Shown here piece after piece: positions 1-8,191 of a stretch of DNA of 13,844 nt; the first letter of the stretch is position 1; the number at the start of each line of letters is the position of its first letter. The notes under the pieces were generated by a model, which did not search any database, was not told the DNA's origin, and saw nothing but the letters and a program-made list of their open reading frames with translations. The position numbers and the translations under genes are program-made. The DNA is from Comamonadaceae bacterium (GTDB lineage Bacteria > Pseudomonadota > Gammaproteobacteria > Burkholderiales > Burkholderiaceae). Location: the NCBI GenBank assembly GCA_947377705.1, contig CANCGU010000045.1:1-13844 (forward strand). Reading direction: 5' to 3'.

Positions 1-520
1 AATGTGGCACCCGACACAGACACCGTTTTATTGCCAGTGCCTGCATTGGCATCAGTAAATGCAAAGTTGCCACCCGTGACCGCGTCTGTTGCGCCCCCGT
101 TGGAGGCATTGGCATACAAGGTGCCCGATGTCACCGTCAACGCGGGGGCTGTCGTAGCGCCTGCCACGGACAAGCTCCCGTCATAGGTTTTGACCACGTT
201 GGAGGTGCTGAGGGTCAACGCCGCGGGGTTGATGGTGCTGGTGGTGTTGTTGGCGTAGCTGACGGTGTAGTTACCACCCCCATTACCGTCGGTGACGGTT
301 GCATTGCTCACAGTGACGGCTTTGTTACCCACGCCTGCATTGGCGTTGGTAAAGGCGAACGTGCCGCCTGAGACTGAATCAGTGACACCTCCATTGGAAG
401 CGTTGGCATACAAGGTGCCCGATGTGACTGTCAATACCGGAGCTGTTGTGGCACCTGCCACAGACAAGCTACCGTCATAAGTTTTGACCACATTTGATGT
501 GCTTAGGGTCAAGGGCGCAG
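1..520 (-). repeat. Tandem YDG-domain repeat, 294 bp (98 aa) period
   Basis: Two direct copies lie in the exoprotein gene, offset by exactly 294 bp; for example GTCATA occurs at 180 and 474, and GGCATACAAG at 111 and 405. Each encodes NVVKTYDGSLSVAGATTAP followed by a Leu/Thr/Ser-rich strand region and FAFT.ANAG.GNK. Over the 66 residues I aligned by eye there are 10 differences. The DNA differs at many third positions, so the copies are not recent identical duplications. A third, more distant unit with KSYDGT lies at about 540-760. The left copy runs to the window edge, so more copies may follow. Confidence 0.88.
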
Positions 521-3500
521 GAGTGATGACACCGTCAGCGCCTGTCAATACAGGCAAGTTTGCGGGGTCAATCGAATAGTTACTCGCTTTGGCACCGCTC
601 ACTGTGAGACCTGTCACGCTGTAGGTATGAGTTGTACCGGCGTTGGCGTTGTCGGTGTATTCACCAGTACCTGAGACGCTCACATCATCCGTCCCCACCT
701 TGTTGGTGATGCTCACTGCGCCTATTGCGGCCGTAGTGCCGTCGTAAGATTTGCTGACCGTCAAAGTTGGCGAAAGCGTGGCTGCAAGTGGAACCACCGC
801 CAAGTTACCAGATTGCACCGATGGCGTTGCAACCGTGAAGTTGTTGCCAACCTTGGTGAAGTTGGACAAGGTGATGGCATAGTTATTGACATCCGAGTTG
901 GCAGTGGCGGCACTCGATAAGTCAAATGAGCCAGTGGTCGGCGTCGGGATCAAGCCATCGGTATAAGTAAAGTGCCCGCCACCGGTGGCTGTCACATTCA
1001 CTGTCCGAACCACATTGCCAGCCGTCAAATACTCAGCGCTGGTAATGGCGTAGTTGGGTGCAGCGCCATAGGTTTTGTTGAGATCAGAAACTTTGATCAA
1101 CAACGTATCCGCAGGCACGATGGTGAAGGCGCCGTTCACAGGCGTGATGTTGTAGTTATTAGATGTTGCAGAGGGCTGCAACACATTCGCATAAGTGTTT
1201 GGTGCGGCGTCTGTACCAATACGGGTCACAGTCGGCGTGGTGAGAACGGCTGAAGTTTCACCATTGACAAAGCCGCTGTAGCGCGCTGTGAATGCAGGGT
1301 CGGCTTGCCCCAACAAAATACTGGCGTCGTTGGCGGTCATGGTGAGGGGCACTTTTTGCACGGTGCCCGTCACGGGGGTGTAGGTAAAGCTGTAGTTGTT
1401 GGCGTTGCCAATACCCATCACCGCATTACTCGGGGTGACGGTGTATGTGCCGCCTTGCGCAACACCGTTAGCGGCACCACCCCCAATGAGTGTGGCCGTT
1501 TTGGTGATGGCGGCGATCGAATCGATCCCCACCATGGCAGTTTTGCTGAAAGTGGTTCCGCTTACCAAGTCAGCATAGGTCGTCACACCGTTGTAGCTGA
1601 TGCCTGGCCTTGTCAAAGTAATGGTGACAGGTTTGGGTGATACGGTCCAAGTTGTTGCTGCGCCACCTGGCATAAGGGCATAGCTCGCGCTTGTCACCGT
1701 TAAACCACTGGCATAGGTGAGCGAATAAGCGCCTGCTGCCGTGCTTGCAACAGGGGCGGTTCCTGTCCATGTTGCGGTACCCGTGTAGCCCGTTGTCAGT
1801 GCGAGGTTGACTTTGTTGCCGCCAGAGGCTGCGTCAAAAAAACCAAATGTGTAATCGGGTGTTTCTCCATACACCGAGCTGTAATCATTACCCGTAGGGT
1901 CATAGAGCCTTGCGTAGACACCCGTGACCAAGGTCAGCCCACTGATGCCACCAGTCGTGAGAGTTCCACCGCCTGTTTTAAAGTATGAAGAGCCAGTGGT
2001 TCCCGACAAGGCTTTGGCAATCGTGAGGTCACCGTCAGTCAGATTGAGGGTGAGGCGTTTATTGGCTGCAACTGCAAGCGCTGCGCCAGTTGCCGTGAAA
2101 TTTAACCGAGTACCCGTGTCCACCGTGATCGTGGCATTGCCAGTCAGTGTCATGGCGCCGGCGTAGGTGTTGTAGCCAGCAACGTTATGAATTGAGCCGC
2201 CATCAGAAACTGTCAGCGTTTCTGCGCCAATCGTGAGACCGCCAGGAGAGGCCGTACCACCCAACTCGAGGGTTGCGCCGTTGGCAACAGTGACGCCACC
2301 TGCGACTGTGCCTAAAGCGGTGTTGCTCGCGGCGCGTAATGTACCAGCACTCACTGTCACGGAACCCGTGAAAGTGTTGGCACCACTTAAAGTCCAAGTG
2401 CCCGTGCCAGATTTGGTGATCGTGCCTGCGCCAATACCAATGATGCTGGCGATCGAACCACCGGCTGCACCGTAAAGAGTCAAGCCGTAAGCGCCGCCGA
2501 TCGTCCCAGAGTTACTAAGTGCAACCGTCCCTGCACCCCCCGTGATGGTGGTGGCCGAGCCCAAGGTCACCAAGCCTGCGTAGGTGGCTCCTGAGGTACT
2601 GCTGTTGATCAACGCGCCCAAACTGGCGAGGCCCGTGCCTTTCAATGTCAAGCCACCCGTACTGGTCATGGTCTGACCATTTAAGTCCAATGCGTAATTG
2701 CCACCGGCGACATCGTTTTCGATGATGCTGCTTGTACCAAACGCAGTTGGACTGCCCGCTTTCAACGTTCCCGCAAGTAGGGTCGTGACTCCGCTGTAGG
2801 TGTTATTGCCTGTGAGGGTCAATGTGCTGGAAGTGCTGGTATCTTTACTAAAGTAACCCGAGCCCGAAATGACGCCGGATAACGTTTGGTTTGCACTTGA
2901 GGAATATTTAAAGCTGCCGTTATTGACAATGTCGCCTACATAGTTGCCACTACCTAATGTGCCACTGCCCCCTATCGACAAGGCACTGGTAGAGCTAATG
3001 GTGGTAGAGCCTGTGTAAGTATTAGCGCCTGAAAGGGTCAATACGTTACTTTGCGCATTGCCGTTTATCGTTACTGCACCCGCACCGGTAATAGCGCCAC
3101 CGAATGTAGTTGAAGCGTTAGTAAACAAGTCAAACGTCGTGCCAGCTGAAAGATTCACCGTGCTTAATAGTGGCGTAGAGCTAGCGTATTGGTATTTAAG
3201 ACTGCCTTGTGTGATGTTGTAAGTCGGAGGACCGTTTGGATTAGCATTAGAAACATACAGCAACCCTGAGGCATCTAATATGCCTGTGCCACTCACATTG
3301 ACTGTGGGTTTCGCACATGTACCCGCTGATCCGCTGCATTCGTAATAACTTCCAATAATTAAATTTCCAGTTTTAGAAATAGAGGGATTTACCCCCCAAT
3401 TCCAATAACGGGTATTTAGCGTTGATGTGGTACCCACGGCACTGTTTCTAAGTGCGCCCAAATTGTTGTAGCCGGCTCCATTCAGAGTTACTAACCCTCC

Positions 3501-5699
3501 GCTGACGCTATTGACTCCGTCGTACCCATTTAAATCGAAGGTTCCTCCACTATTGACTAAAACTGATGTAGCTGTTGAAGAATTTAGAACATAGTTGGCG
3601 ACGTTGCTGGAACCAAGTTTGAGAATGCCGTTATTGATGGTTATTGCCTGTGCATAAGGCGAAGAGCCACTGAGGGTCAACGTCCCCGTTCCGATTTTGG
3701 TTAGTGAACCATGACTGAGAAAATTTCCTGCAAAAGTGGTGTCTGTGTTGTCTGCGCCAACAGTCAATACTTTCCCTCCTGCCGATTGAAGATTGCCACC
3801 ATTTGCACCTCCCCCACTCAGACTTCCAACTTGAGTATTAAAACCAGAGATATCAAGCACGGCCCCCGCCGTATCTGCAAGCGAGATAGCGGAGTTTTTG
3901 CCAAATGCACCACTCACATTGGCGACTGATGCAATCCCTGCCTTCAGAGTCCCGTTGGCAATGGTTGTGCTTCCGGTATAGGTGTTTGCACCAGCCAAGG
4001 TGAGGACGCCCGCGCCATCTTTGGTAACGCTGCCGCCAGCGCCTGAAATAACACCAGAGAAAGTGGAGGTTCCCACTTGATTAAAAACCACGCTGCCACC
4101 GCCAGTCATGGATATGCCAGAGGAGCCAGTCACGCCGCCAGCGGCAGTCAAAGTCAGTGTTTTATTACTGCCCCACGTCAGCCCACTGGAAACAGTGATA
4201 TTGCCTGCGTCCGCGCCCGCAACACCAGTGCTAACTGTCACATTGCCCGTGGCAAGTGCACCTGTGATGCTGCTGGCCAAAATAGTGCTGGTTTGGGTAG
4301 GTGTATACGTGACATCCGTACCGCTCGTCACCGAGCTTGCTGCCCAGTTGGGTATGGTTTCGCCCGCGTTTGCAATAGTGATGTTGTAGGGGTCCAATAA
4401 CCATTCGCCAGCCTGACCTGATGAAGCTTGTGTAGACACCTGTATGTCATCCACATTCAAGTAATGGCCCGATGTTTCTACTTTGCCACCATCGCCACCA
4501 CTAGGCCCAGCCTCCGCCTTGATGCTGCCATGCACGGTTGTCACGCTATCCGCCTTGTGCACATCACTCCACAACACCACCTTGCCACCATCGCCTTTTT
4601 CGGTGGCACTTGCATCGATGATGGCACCAGCCTCCATCGCCACCTTGGTGGCTTGGCGCACATCGCCACTGCCTTGCCAGTCGCCACCGACCAACACAGT
4701 ACCGCCACCTGTGGGGCCCTTGGCTTCTATCTTGCTGTTGCGGTCGAGGGTAATGTCATCGCCCTCCAACACAATCTTGCCGCCTTTGTTCACCAAGCTA
4801 TTGGCTTCTAGGCTGCCACTGTTTTTCACAACGCCACCTTGCAGCTTGTTCAGTGCCACGGCTGATAAAACAATCTGACCATCAGGGGCCAGCACAGCGT
4901 GTTTGTTTTCTACCAAGCTGGCGATGGTGCTTGGGGTGGTGGTGAGGCTGGCCAAGCCACCCAGGCCGTTGAGGTTGAGGGTGATTAACTCCCCCGCAGC
5001 CATAGCCACGGTGCCTGCTTGGGCTACCACCACGCCTGCGTTTTGCACTTCGGGCGCAAGCAAGGCCACATAGCCGCCCAGCGCGGCGCTGATGTTGCCT
5101 TCGTTGACCACTTTGCCGGTGGCACCGTTGCGCTCGAAGCGGTAGTAGCCCGCCATGAAATCGGCATCGCTGATGCTGTGGGTGGTGGCTGTCAATGCGC
5201 CTACATCCACCTGCGAGGTGGGCGAGAAGTACACGCCGTTGGGGTTGCTTAAAAACACTTGCCCGGGTGCGCTGATGCGGCCATAGATTTGGCTGGGGTT
5301 GGCGTCACTCACGCGGTTCAAGGTGACAGCCTGTGCATTGGGCTGCGCAAAGTTCACGCTGGCGGCTGAGCCGAGGTTGAAGGTGTTCCAGTTGATGACC
5401 GCACGTTGGCTGCTTTGGTTCACCGTCATTGCAGCGGCTTGCGCGGTTGCGGTTTGACTGATGTTGGCAGCACCCTGTGCGACGACACCGCCCGTAGGCA
5501 AAGTTTTGACGGATGGAGGGGACTGCGCCCCCACACTGCCAGTGAACATGAAACCCAAAATAACGGCACTCACACCGCCTGCGCTGCTTGCGCCAGAGGC
5601 TGTCTTGCTGCTGCCCTTGCCTGCCGCTTTTGTGTTCTCAGGTACGGCTTGCCAGCATTGGCGCGTGGCAGACCACAGCGTGCGAAAAATACGGTTCAT
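1..5699 (-). CDS. Giant TpsA-type filamentous-haemagglutinin-like exoprotein (adhesin), 3' end outside window
   Basis: This is a secreted surface protein of the two-partner (type Vb) pathway, probably an adhesin. I translated the frame from the ATG at 5699 to the left edge in sections and saw no stop, giving at least 1,899 codons. The start MNRIFRTLWSATRQCWQAVP is a typical extended signal peptide region. It is followed by a hydrophobic stretch (about 43-58) and likely cleavage after GSVGA. Residues about 66-300 are the TPS/haemagglutination domain, with NWNTFNLG (103-110) and SNPNGV (151-156). GDGGKV motifs and WLLDPYNI (433-440) mark the usual junction to the body. The body carries autotransporter-type repeats such as LSGANTYTG (about 560-1120), then MBG-type domains (about 1280-1600) and YDG units with tyrosines near 1652, 1741 and 1839. 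The start lies 6 bp after the transporter stop and has only a weak ribosome site, so translational coupling is plausible. The ligand and the C-terminal anchoring mode cannot be seen. Confidence 0.93.
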   Translation of the reverse strand, partial: MNRIFRTLWSATRQCWQAVPENTKAAGKGSSKTASGASSAGGVSAVILGFMFTGSVGAQSPPSVKTLPTGGVVAQGAANISQTATAQAAAMTVNQSSQRAVINWNTFNLGSAASVNFAQPNAQAVTLNRVSDANPSQIYGRISAPGQVFLSNPNGVYFSPTSQVDVGALTATTHSISDADFMAGYYRFERNGATGKVVNEGNISAALGGYVALLAPEVQNAGVVVAQAGTVAMAAGELITLNLNGLGGLASLTTTPSTIASLVENKHAVLAPDGQIVLSAVALNKLQGGVVKNSGSLEANSLVNKGGKIVLEGDDITLDRNSKIEAKGPTGGGTVLVGGDWQGSGDVRQATKVAMEAGAIIDASATEKGDGGKVVLWSDVHKADSVTTVHGSIKAEAGPSGGDGGKVETSGHYLNVDDIQVSTQASSGQAGEWLLDPYNITIANAGETIPNWAASSVTSGTDVTYTPTQTSTILASSITGALATGNVTVSTGVAGADAGNITVSSGLTWGSNKTLTLTAAGGVTGSSGISMTGGGSVVFNQVGTSTFSGVISGAGGSVTKDGAGVLTLAGANTYTGSTTIANGTLKAGIASVANVSGAFGKNSAISLADTAGAVLDISGFNTQVGSLSGGGANGGNLQSAGGKVLTVGADNTDTTFAGNFLSHGSLTKIGTGTLTLSGSSPYAQAITINNGILKLGSSNVANYVLNSSTATSVLVNSGGTFDLNGYDGVNSVSGGLVTLNGAGYNNLGALRNSAVGTTSTLNTRYWNWGVNPSISKTGNLIIGSYYECSGSAGTCAKPTVNVSGTGILDASGLLYVSNANPNGPPTYNITQGSLKYQYASSTPLLSTVNLSAGTTFDLFTNASTTFGGAITGAGAVTINGNAQSNVLTLSGANTYTGSTTISSTSALSIGGSGTLGSGNYVGDIVNNGSFKYSSSANQTLSGVISGSGYFSKDTSTSSTLTLTGNNTYSGVTTLLAGTLKAGSPTAFGTSSIIENDVAGGNYALDLNGQTMTSTGGLTLKGTGLASLGALINSSTSGATYAGLVTLGSATTITGGAGTVALSNSGTIGGAYGLTLYGAAGGSIASIIGIGAGTITKSGTGTWTLSGANTFTGSVTVSAGTLRAASNTALGTVAGGVTVANGATLELGGTASPGGLTIGAETLTVSDGGSIHNVAGYNTYAGAMTLTGNATITVDTGTRLNFTATGAALAVAANKRLTLNLTDGDLTIAKALSGTTGSSYFKTGGGTLTTGGISGLTLVTGVYARLYDPTGNDYSSVYGETPDYTFGFFDAASGGNKVNLALTTGYTGTATWTGTAPVASTAAGAYSLTYASGLTVTSASYALMPGGAATTWTVSPKPVTITLTRPGISYNGVTTYADLVSGTTFSKTAMVGIDSIAAITKTATLIGGGAANGVAQGGTYTVTPSNAVMGIGNANNYSFTYTPVTGTVQKVPLTMTANDASILLGQADPAFTARYSGFVNGETSAVLTTPTVTRIGTDAAPNTYANVLQPSATSNNYNITPVNGAFTIVPADTLLIKVSDLNKTYGAAPNYAITSAEYLTAGNVVRTVNVTATGGGHFTYTDGLIPTPTTGSFDLSSAATANSDVNNYAITLSNFTKVGNNFTVATPSVQSGNLAVVPLAATLSPTLTVSKSYDGTTAAIGAVSITNKVGTDDVSVSGTGEYTDNANAGTTHTYSVTGLTVSGAKASNYSIDPANLPVLTGADGVITPAPLTLSTSNVVKTYDGSLSVAGATTAPVLTVTSGTLYANASNGGVTDSVSGGTFAFTNANAGVGNKAVTVSNATVTDGNGGGNYTVSYANNTTSTINPAALTLSTSNVVKTYDGSLSVAGATTAPALTVTSGTLYANASNGGATDAVTGGNFAFTDANAGTGNKTVSVSGAT
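780..1700 (-). repeat. MBG-type immunoglobulin-like domain block of the exoprotein
   Basis: In the exoprotein frame this stretch encodes recurring MBG-like elements. These are VPLTMTANDASILLGQADP, FTARYSGFVNGE, FTIVPADTLLIKVSDLNKTYG and a more diverged YNGVTTYADLVSG unit. MBG and YDG domains are extracellular beta-sandwich repeats common in bacterial adhesins, where they usually form the stalk. The units here are diverged from each other, unlike the close YDG pair further left. Domain borders are approximate and drawn by eye. Confidence 0.7.
2340..4035 (-). repeat. Autotransporter-associated beta-strand repeats inside the TpsA-type protein
   Basis: At least five copies of a glycine-rich strand motif can be read: LTLAGANTYTGSTTI (about 3960-4020), LTLSGSS (about 3660-3690), LTLSGANTYTGSTT (about 3000-3060), LTGNNTYSGVTTLLAGTLK (about 2760-2820) and WTLSGANTFTGSVTVSAGTL (about 2337-2400). 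Spacing between copies is irregular. The motif is that of the passenger-associated repeat found in classical (type Va) autotransporters and fits a right-handed beta-helix. At DNA level the copies share only short stretches around the motif. Confidence 0.8.
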
Positions 5700-5705
5700 G
5701 TCTGC

Positions 5706-7409
5706 TTAAAAAGTAACGTTAGCGTTCAACCAAATGCGGTGGCGCTTGAGGGTGCCATCGCCATCCATGCCCGTGGCGGCATTGGGTGCGGGGTTGGTGC
5801 CTAAGCGGCGAGCGACTGTGGCTTTGAGGTCTACGCCATTCAAGCCTTGCCACGCCAGAGACACACCACGGCCTTTGAGCTTGTATTCATTCAAGCCCGT
5901 GTTGGCATAGTTGGTGTGGTTGACCTTGATGTGGCCTTGGTCATAAAAGCCCGTGGCGGTCCAGTACTGGGCCACACGCTGACGCATTTCCACCGTGAGG
6001 GTTTGGCCAAGCGAACCACCCCCCTCGCTGGTGGGGTAGGCACGCACGCCACTGACACCACCGAGGTAAATCTTTTCGGAGGAGTCCAGGTTTTTATTGG
6101 CTGTTTGCGCGCTAGCTGCAAGGTAAAGACTCAGGTCAGCAGTCAAGGTTTGTTGACGGCTGAGGCTGAGGTTGGCTTTGCGAAAGTTGCCTGCTGTTTG
6201 AGGTCCGGCCGCATCGATGGCTTGGTTGGGTGAGTTGTCTAGTTTGACCTTGCCGCTTGAGGTAGCCAAGGTGAGGCTGTTGGCGCCCCCGCCACCGAGG
6301 CTGTCGTATTGGTTGGCGCTCAAGCTCAGGTTGGTGACGTTGAGCCCGTAGTCAGAAGAGGTCTGCGCGTTGGCGATGTTGACGAACTGCTTGTGGTCGT
6401 AGCTGAGGTTGAGGCTGAGGTTTTGCATTTGGCTACGCACGAGGGGGTAGCTCAGGTCTAGGCCTGTGGCGCTGGCCGAGCCTTTGGCGGCCAGGGCTTC
6501 AAAGTCGCCCACCAAGTGGTAGCTGAGGTACGAGCGGTGCAGGCCCGCACGCAAGCCGCTGTAGCCCACGGGCAGGCTATAGGCCATACGGCCGTATTGA
6601 CTACCTTGTGTTTTAAGCAAGTTGGTGGCGATCTGATCGCCCAAACCTGTAGGGCTATTGAGCGAGAGATTCACACTCATGCGATCGGCCCCCGTGGAGC
6701 GAGAGCCGTTGTTGTCAAGGGAAGCATTGCCTGAGAGTAGATCTTCGTCGGTGACGGTCAGTGCCAAATCGGTTTCACCCTCACGTTGGCCTTGTACCAA
6801 GCTGCCGGTCACGGCTACGCCGGGCAAGTCGTCCAGCAAAAGCAAGGCGCGGTCGATGTGGTTGGCATTGAGCGCTTGGCCTTTGGGTTGTGCCGCCATG
6901 ACGGTAGCCACCAAACGTGTTGCCGCGACACGGTTGGTGGGTTGGCTCAGCACGTTGACGTCGCCCAACTTGGCTTCTGCAATTTGGATGGTGACCACGC
7001 CTTGGCCTACTTCTTGTTTGGGCAAGTAGGCTCGCACCACCCAGCCCTCTTCGCGATAGGCGTTAGAAACAACCTGTGCGGCTTCTTGCAACGCGTCAAA
7101 TGACAAGGGTCGGTTTACAAAAAGCGATACCGCTTGCGCGAGTTGATCGCTGGTGAGCAAGGTATTGCCGACAAACTTAAAGGAGGTCACCGTGACAGTA
7201 ACTGCGCCTGATTTGGCGGGAGCAACAGGCGCTGCGTCTTGTCGTTTGGGTTGTTTGGGGGCGGGCTGAAGCTTGAGGCCTTGCTCAGTTTGACGTTGCA
7301 GCGCACCAGCATCAACATTGGGAGATGCCGCTTGTGAAGCAAGGCTAAGTGAAATTGCTGTGCCTGCGACAACGGCAGGACGAAAGAAGCTGGAGCGAGA
7401 TGTTTTCAT
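5706..7409 (-). CDS. TpsB-family outer-membrane transporter (ShlB/FhaC/HecB type) for the adjacent exoprotein
   Basis: This 567-residue Omp85-superfamily protein should export the exoprotein encoded just downstream. An N-terminal signal peptide (MKTSRSSFFRPAVVAG..., likely cleaved near SQA-ASP about residues 25-28) is followed by a Lys/Pro/Gln-rich linker. POTRA-like regions span about 72-145 (VTSFKFVGNTLL, EEGWVVRAYLP) and 146-222. The barrel begins near 225. The conserved L6-loop motif appears as GVRAYP (454-459), and the chain ends in NVTF, with the terminal Phe typical of barrels folded by the BAM complex. The length is normal for the family. AAAGG sits about 9 nt before the ATG. The order transporter-then-exoprotein on one strand, 6 bp apart, is the classical two-partner arrangement. 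It is probably dedicated to its neighbour. The subfamily name cannot be settled by eye. Confidence 0.95.
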   Translation of the reverse strand: MKTSRSSFFRPAVVAGTAISLSLASQAASPNVDAGALQRQTEQGLKLQPAPKQPKRQDAAPVAPAKSGAVTVTVTSFKFVGNTLLTSDQLAQAVSLFVNRPLSFDALQEAAQVVSNAYREEGWVVRAYLPKQEVGQGVVTIQIAEAKLGDVNVLSQPTNRVAATRLVATVMAAQPKGQALNANHIDRALLLLDDLPGVAVTGSLVQGQREGETDLALTVTDEDLLSGNASLDNNGSRSTGADRMSVNLSLNSPTGLGDQIATNLLKTQGSQYGRMAYSLPVGYSGLRAGLHRSYLSYHLVGDFEALAAKGSASATGLDLSYPLVRSQMQNLSLNLSYDHKQFVNIANAQTSSDYGLNVTNLSLSANQYDSLGGGGANSLTLATSSGKVKLDNSPNQAIDAAGPQTAGNFRKANLSLSRQQTLTADLSLYLAASAQTANKNLDSSEKIYLGGVSGVRAYPTSEGGGSLGQTLTVEMRQRVAQYWTATGFYDQGHIKVNHTNYANTGLNEYKLKGRGVSLAWQGLNGVDLKATVARRLGTNPAPNAATGMDGDGTLKRHRIWLNANVTF

Positions 7410-7495
7410 GAAGCCAAACCTTTTATGGGCAGCTTCTATTTTTAAAACTCTCTGAATTTATTTATAACAAAACATCACAAAACCTAACTAAAGTT
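7410..7495 (-). promoter_or_regulatory. AT-rich gap before the transporter gene, possible promoter
   Basis: This 86 bp spacer between the response-regulator stop and the transporter ATG is clearly more AT-rich than the genes around it. On the minus strand it contains a -10-like TATAAA (7461-7466), but no good -35 box lies at 16-19 bp. That would suit an activator-dependent promoter, or it may simply be leader sequence of a longer transcript from the kinase gene. No convincing terminator separates the two genes. The call is weak. Confidence 0.25.
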
Positions 7496-8191
7496 TTAAC
7501 CAACTTCAATTTGAACCAATATTTGATAGCCCACATTGCGAATGGACTCAATCACAATCCCATCAGCACCAATGTCTGAAAGTTTTTTCCGAAGCCGTGC
7601 AATGCGCATAGCAATACTGGCTTTCATGGTTTCATCCATTTGAATATCCATCATCTCAGCGATCTGCCAGGTTTCTAACTTGCCAGCAGGTGCTCTGGCA
7701 AAGGCCGTTAACAATATGGCTTCTGTCGCAGTTAACTTGATGACACCCGCTGGGCCAGTGACTTCGAGCGTGTTTAAAACCAATGATTGTTTGTGGTTAA
7801 CTTTTTCTAACTGTGCAGTTTTGTGTCGGCGAGCGAAACTTCTAATCGCAGCAGTTAACTCAGCAAACACCACGGGTTTAGTGATGTACAAATCTGCGCC
7901 ACTGTCGTAACCAATCACCTTATCGTCTAAATCTGAACGAGCTGAGATGATGACGATGCCGACGAACGGCTGAGCTTGGCGAATGCGCTTAGACAAACTG
8001 ATACCGCTCTCGCCCGGTAAATTGATATCAATTAAAAAGATGTCTGCTGGCTCACCGCCCGCTATGTCTTCAAGCTCTTCTGCGCATGAAAGCCCTATGA
8101 CGCGATGGCCTTCTTGCGAAAGCACTTGGCATGTCAGCTCGCGCAAATCGTCGTTGTCCTCAACGATAACAACGTTTAACTTGGCAACCAT
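7496..8191 (-). CDS. Response regulator, receiver plus winged-helix DNA-binding domain (OmpR/PhoB type)
   Basis: This 231-residue cytoplasmic transcription factor is the likely phosphorylation partner of the kinase encoded just upstream. Receiver residues 5-120 show the full set of active-site positions: acidic E11/D12, phospho-acceptor D55 (in FLIDINLPG), S83 (IISAR), switch Y102 and K105 (YITKP). Residues about 135-228 form a winged-helix domain recognisable from LTATEAILL, the recognition-helix region MRIARLRKKL and a closing IRNVGYQI. This domain is more diverged from PhoB than the receiver is. The ATG lies inside the last codons of the kinase gene (16 bp overlap), so translation is probably coupled. 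The next gene on the strand is the adhesin transporter, making that locus a natural candidate target; this is an inference. Target genes cannot be read from the sequence. Confidence 0.93.
   Translation of the reverse strand: MVAKLNVVIVEDNDDLRELTCQVLSQEGHRVIGLSCAEELEDIAGGEPADIFLIDINLPGESGISLSKRIRQAQPFVGIVIISARSDLDDKVIGYDSGADLYITKPVVFAELTAAIRSFARRHKTAQLEKVNHKQSLVLNTLEVTGPAGVIKLTATEAILLTAFARAPAGKLETWQIAEMMDIQMDETMKASIAMRIARLRKKLSDIGADGIVIESIRNVGYQILVQIEVG

Noticed and set aside
454..459. Residues GVRAYP in the transporter (residue numbers, not bases) as an unusual L6 motif compared with FhaC VRGY
   Set aside because: The VRAYP form is common among TpsB proteins as I recall them, so it is not treated as odd.
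1..520. Periodic repeats considered as a CRISPR array or mobile element
   Set aside because: The period is 294 bp, in frame, and encodes a recognisable YDG unit. There are no short identical repeats with unique spacers, and no transposase or terminal inverted repeats.
1..4400. Short plus-strand Val/Pro/Ala-rich frames across the left third
   Set aside because: These are reverse-strand shadows of the Gly/Thr/Ser-rich exoprotein, whose single frame is open through the whole region.
5406..7103. Several plus-strand frames of 70-130 codons opposite the transporter and exoprotein N-terminus
   Set aside because: The minus-strand proteins have clear family motifs throughout; the plus-strand frames have none and no plausible starts.
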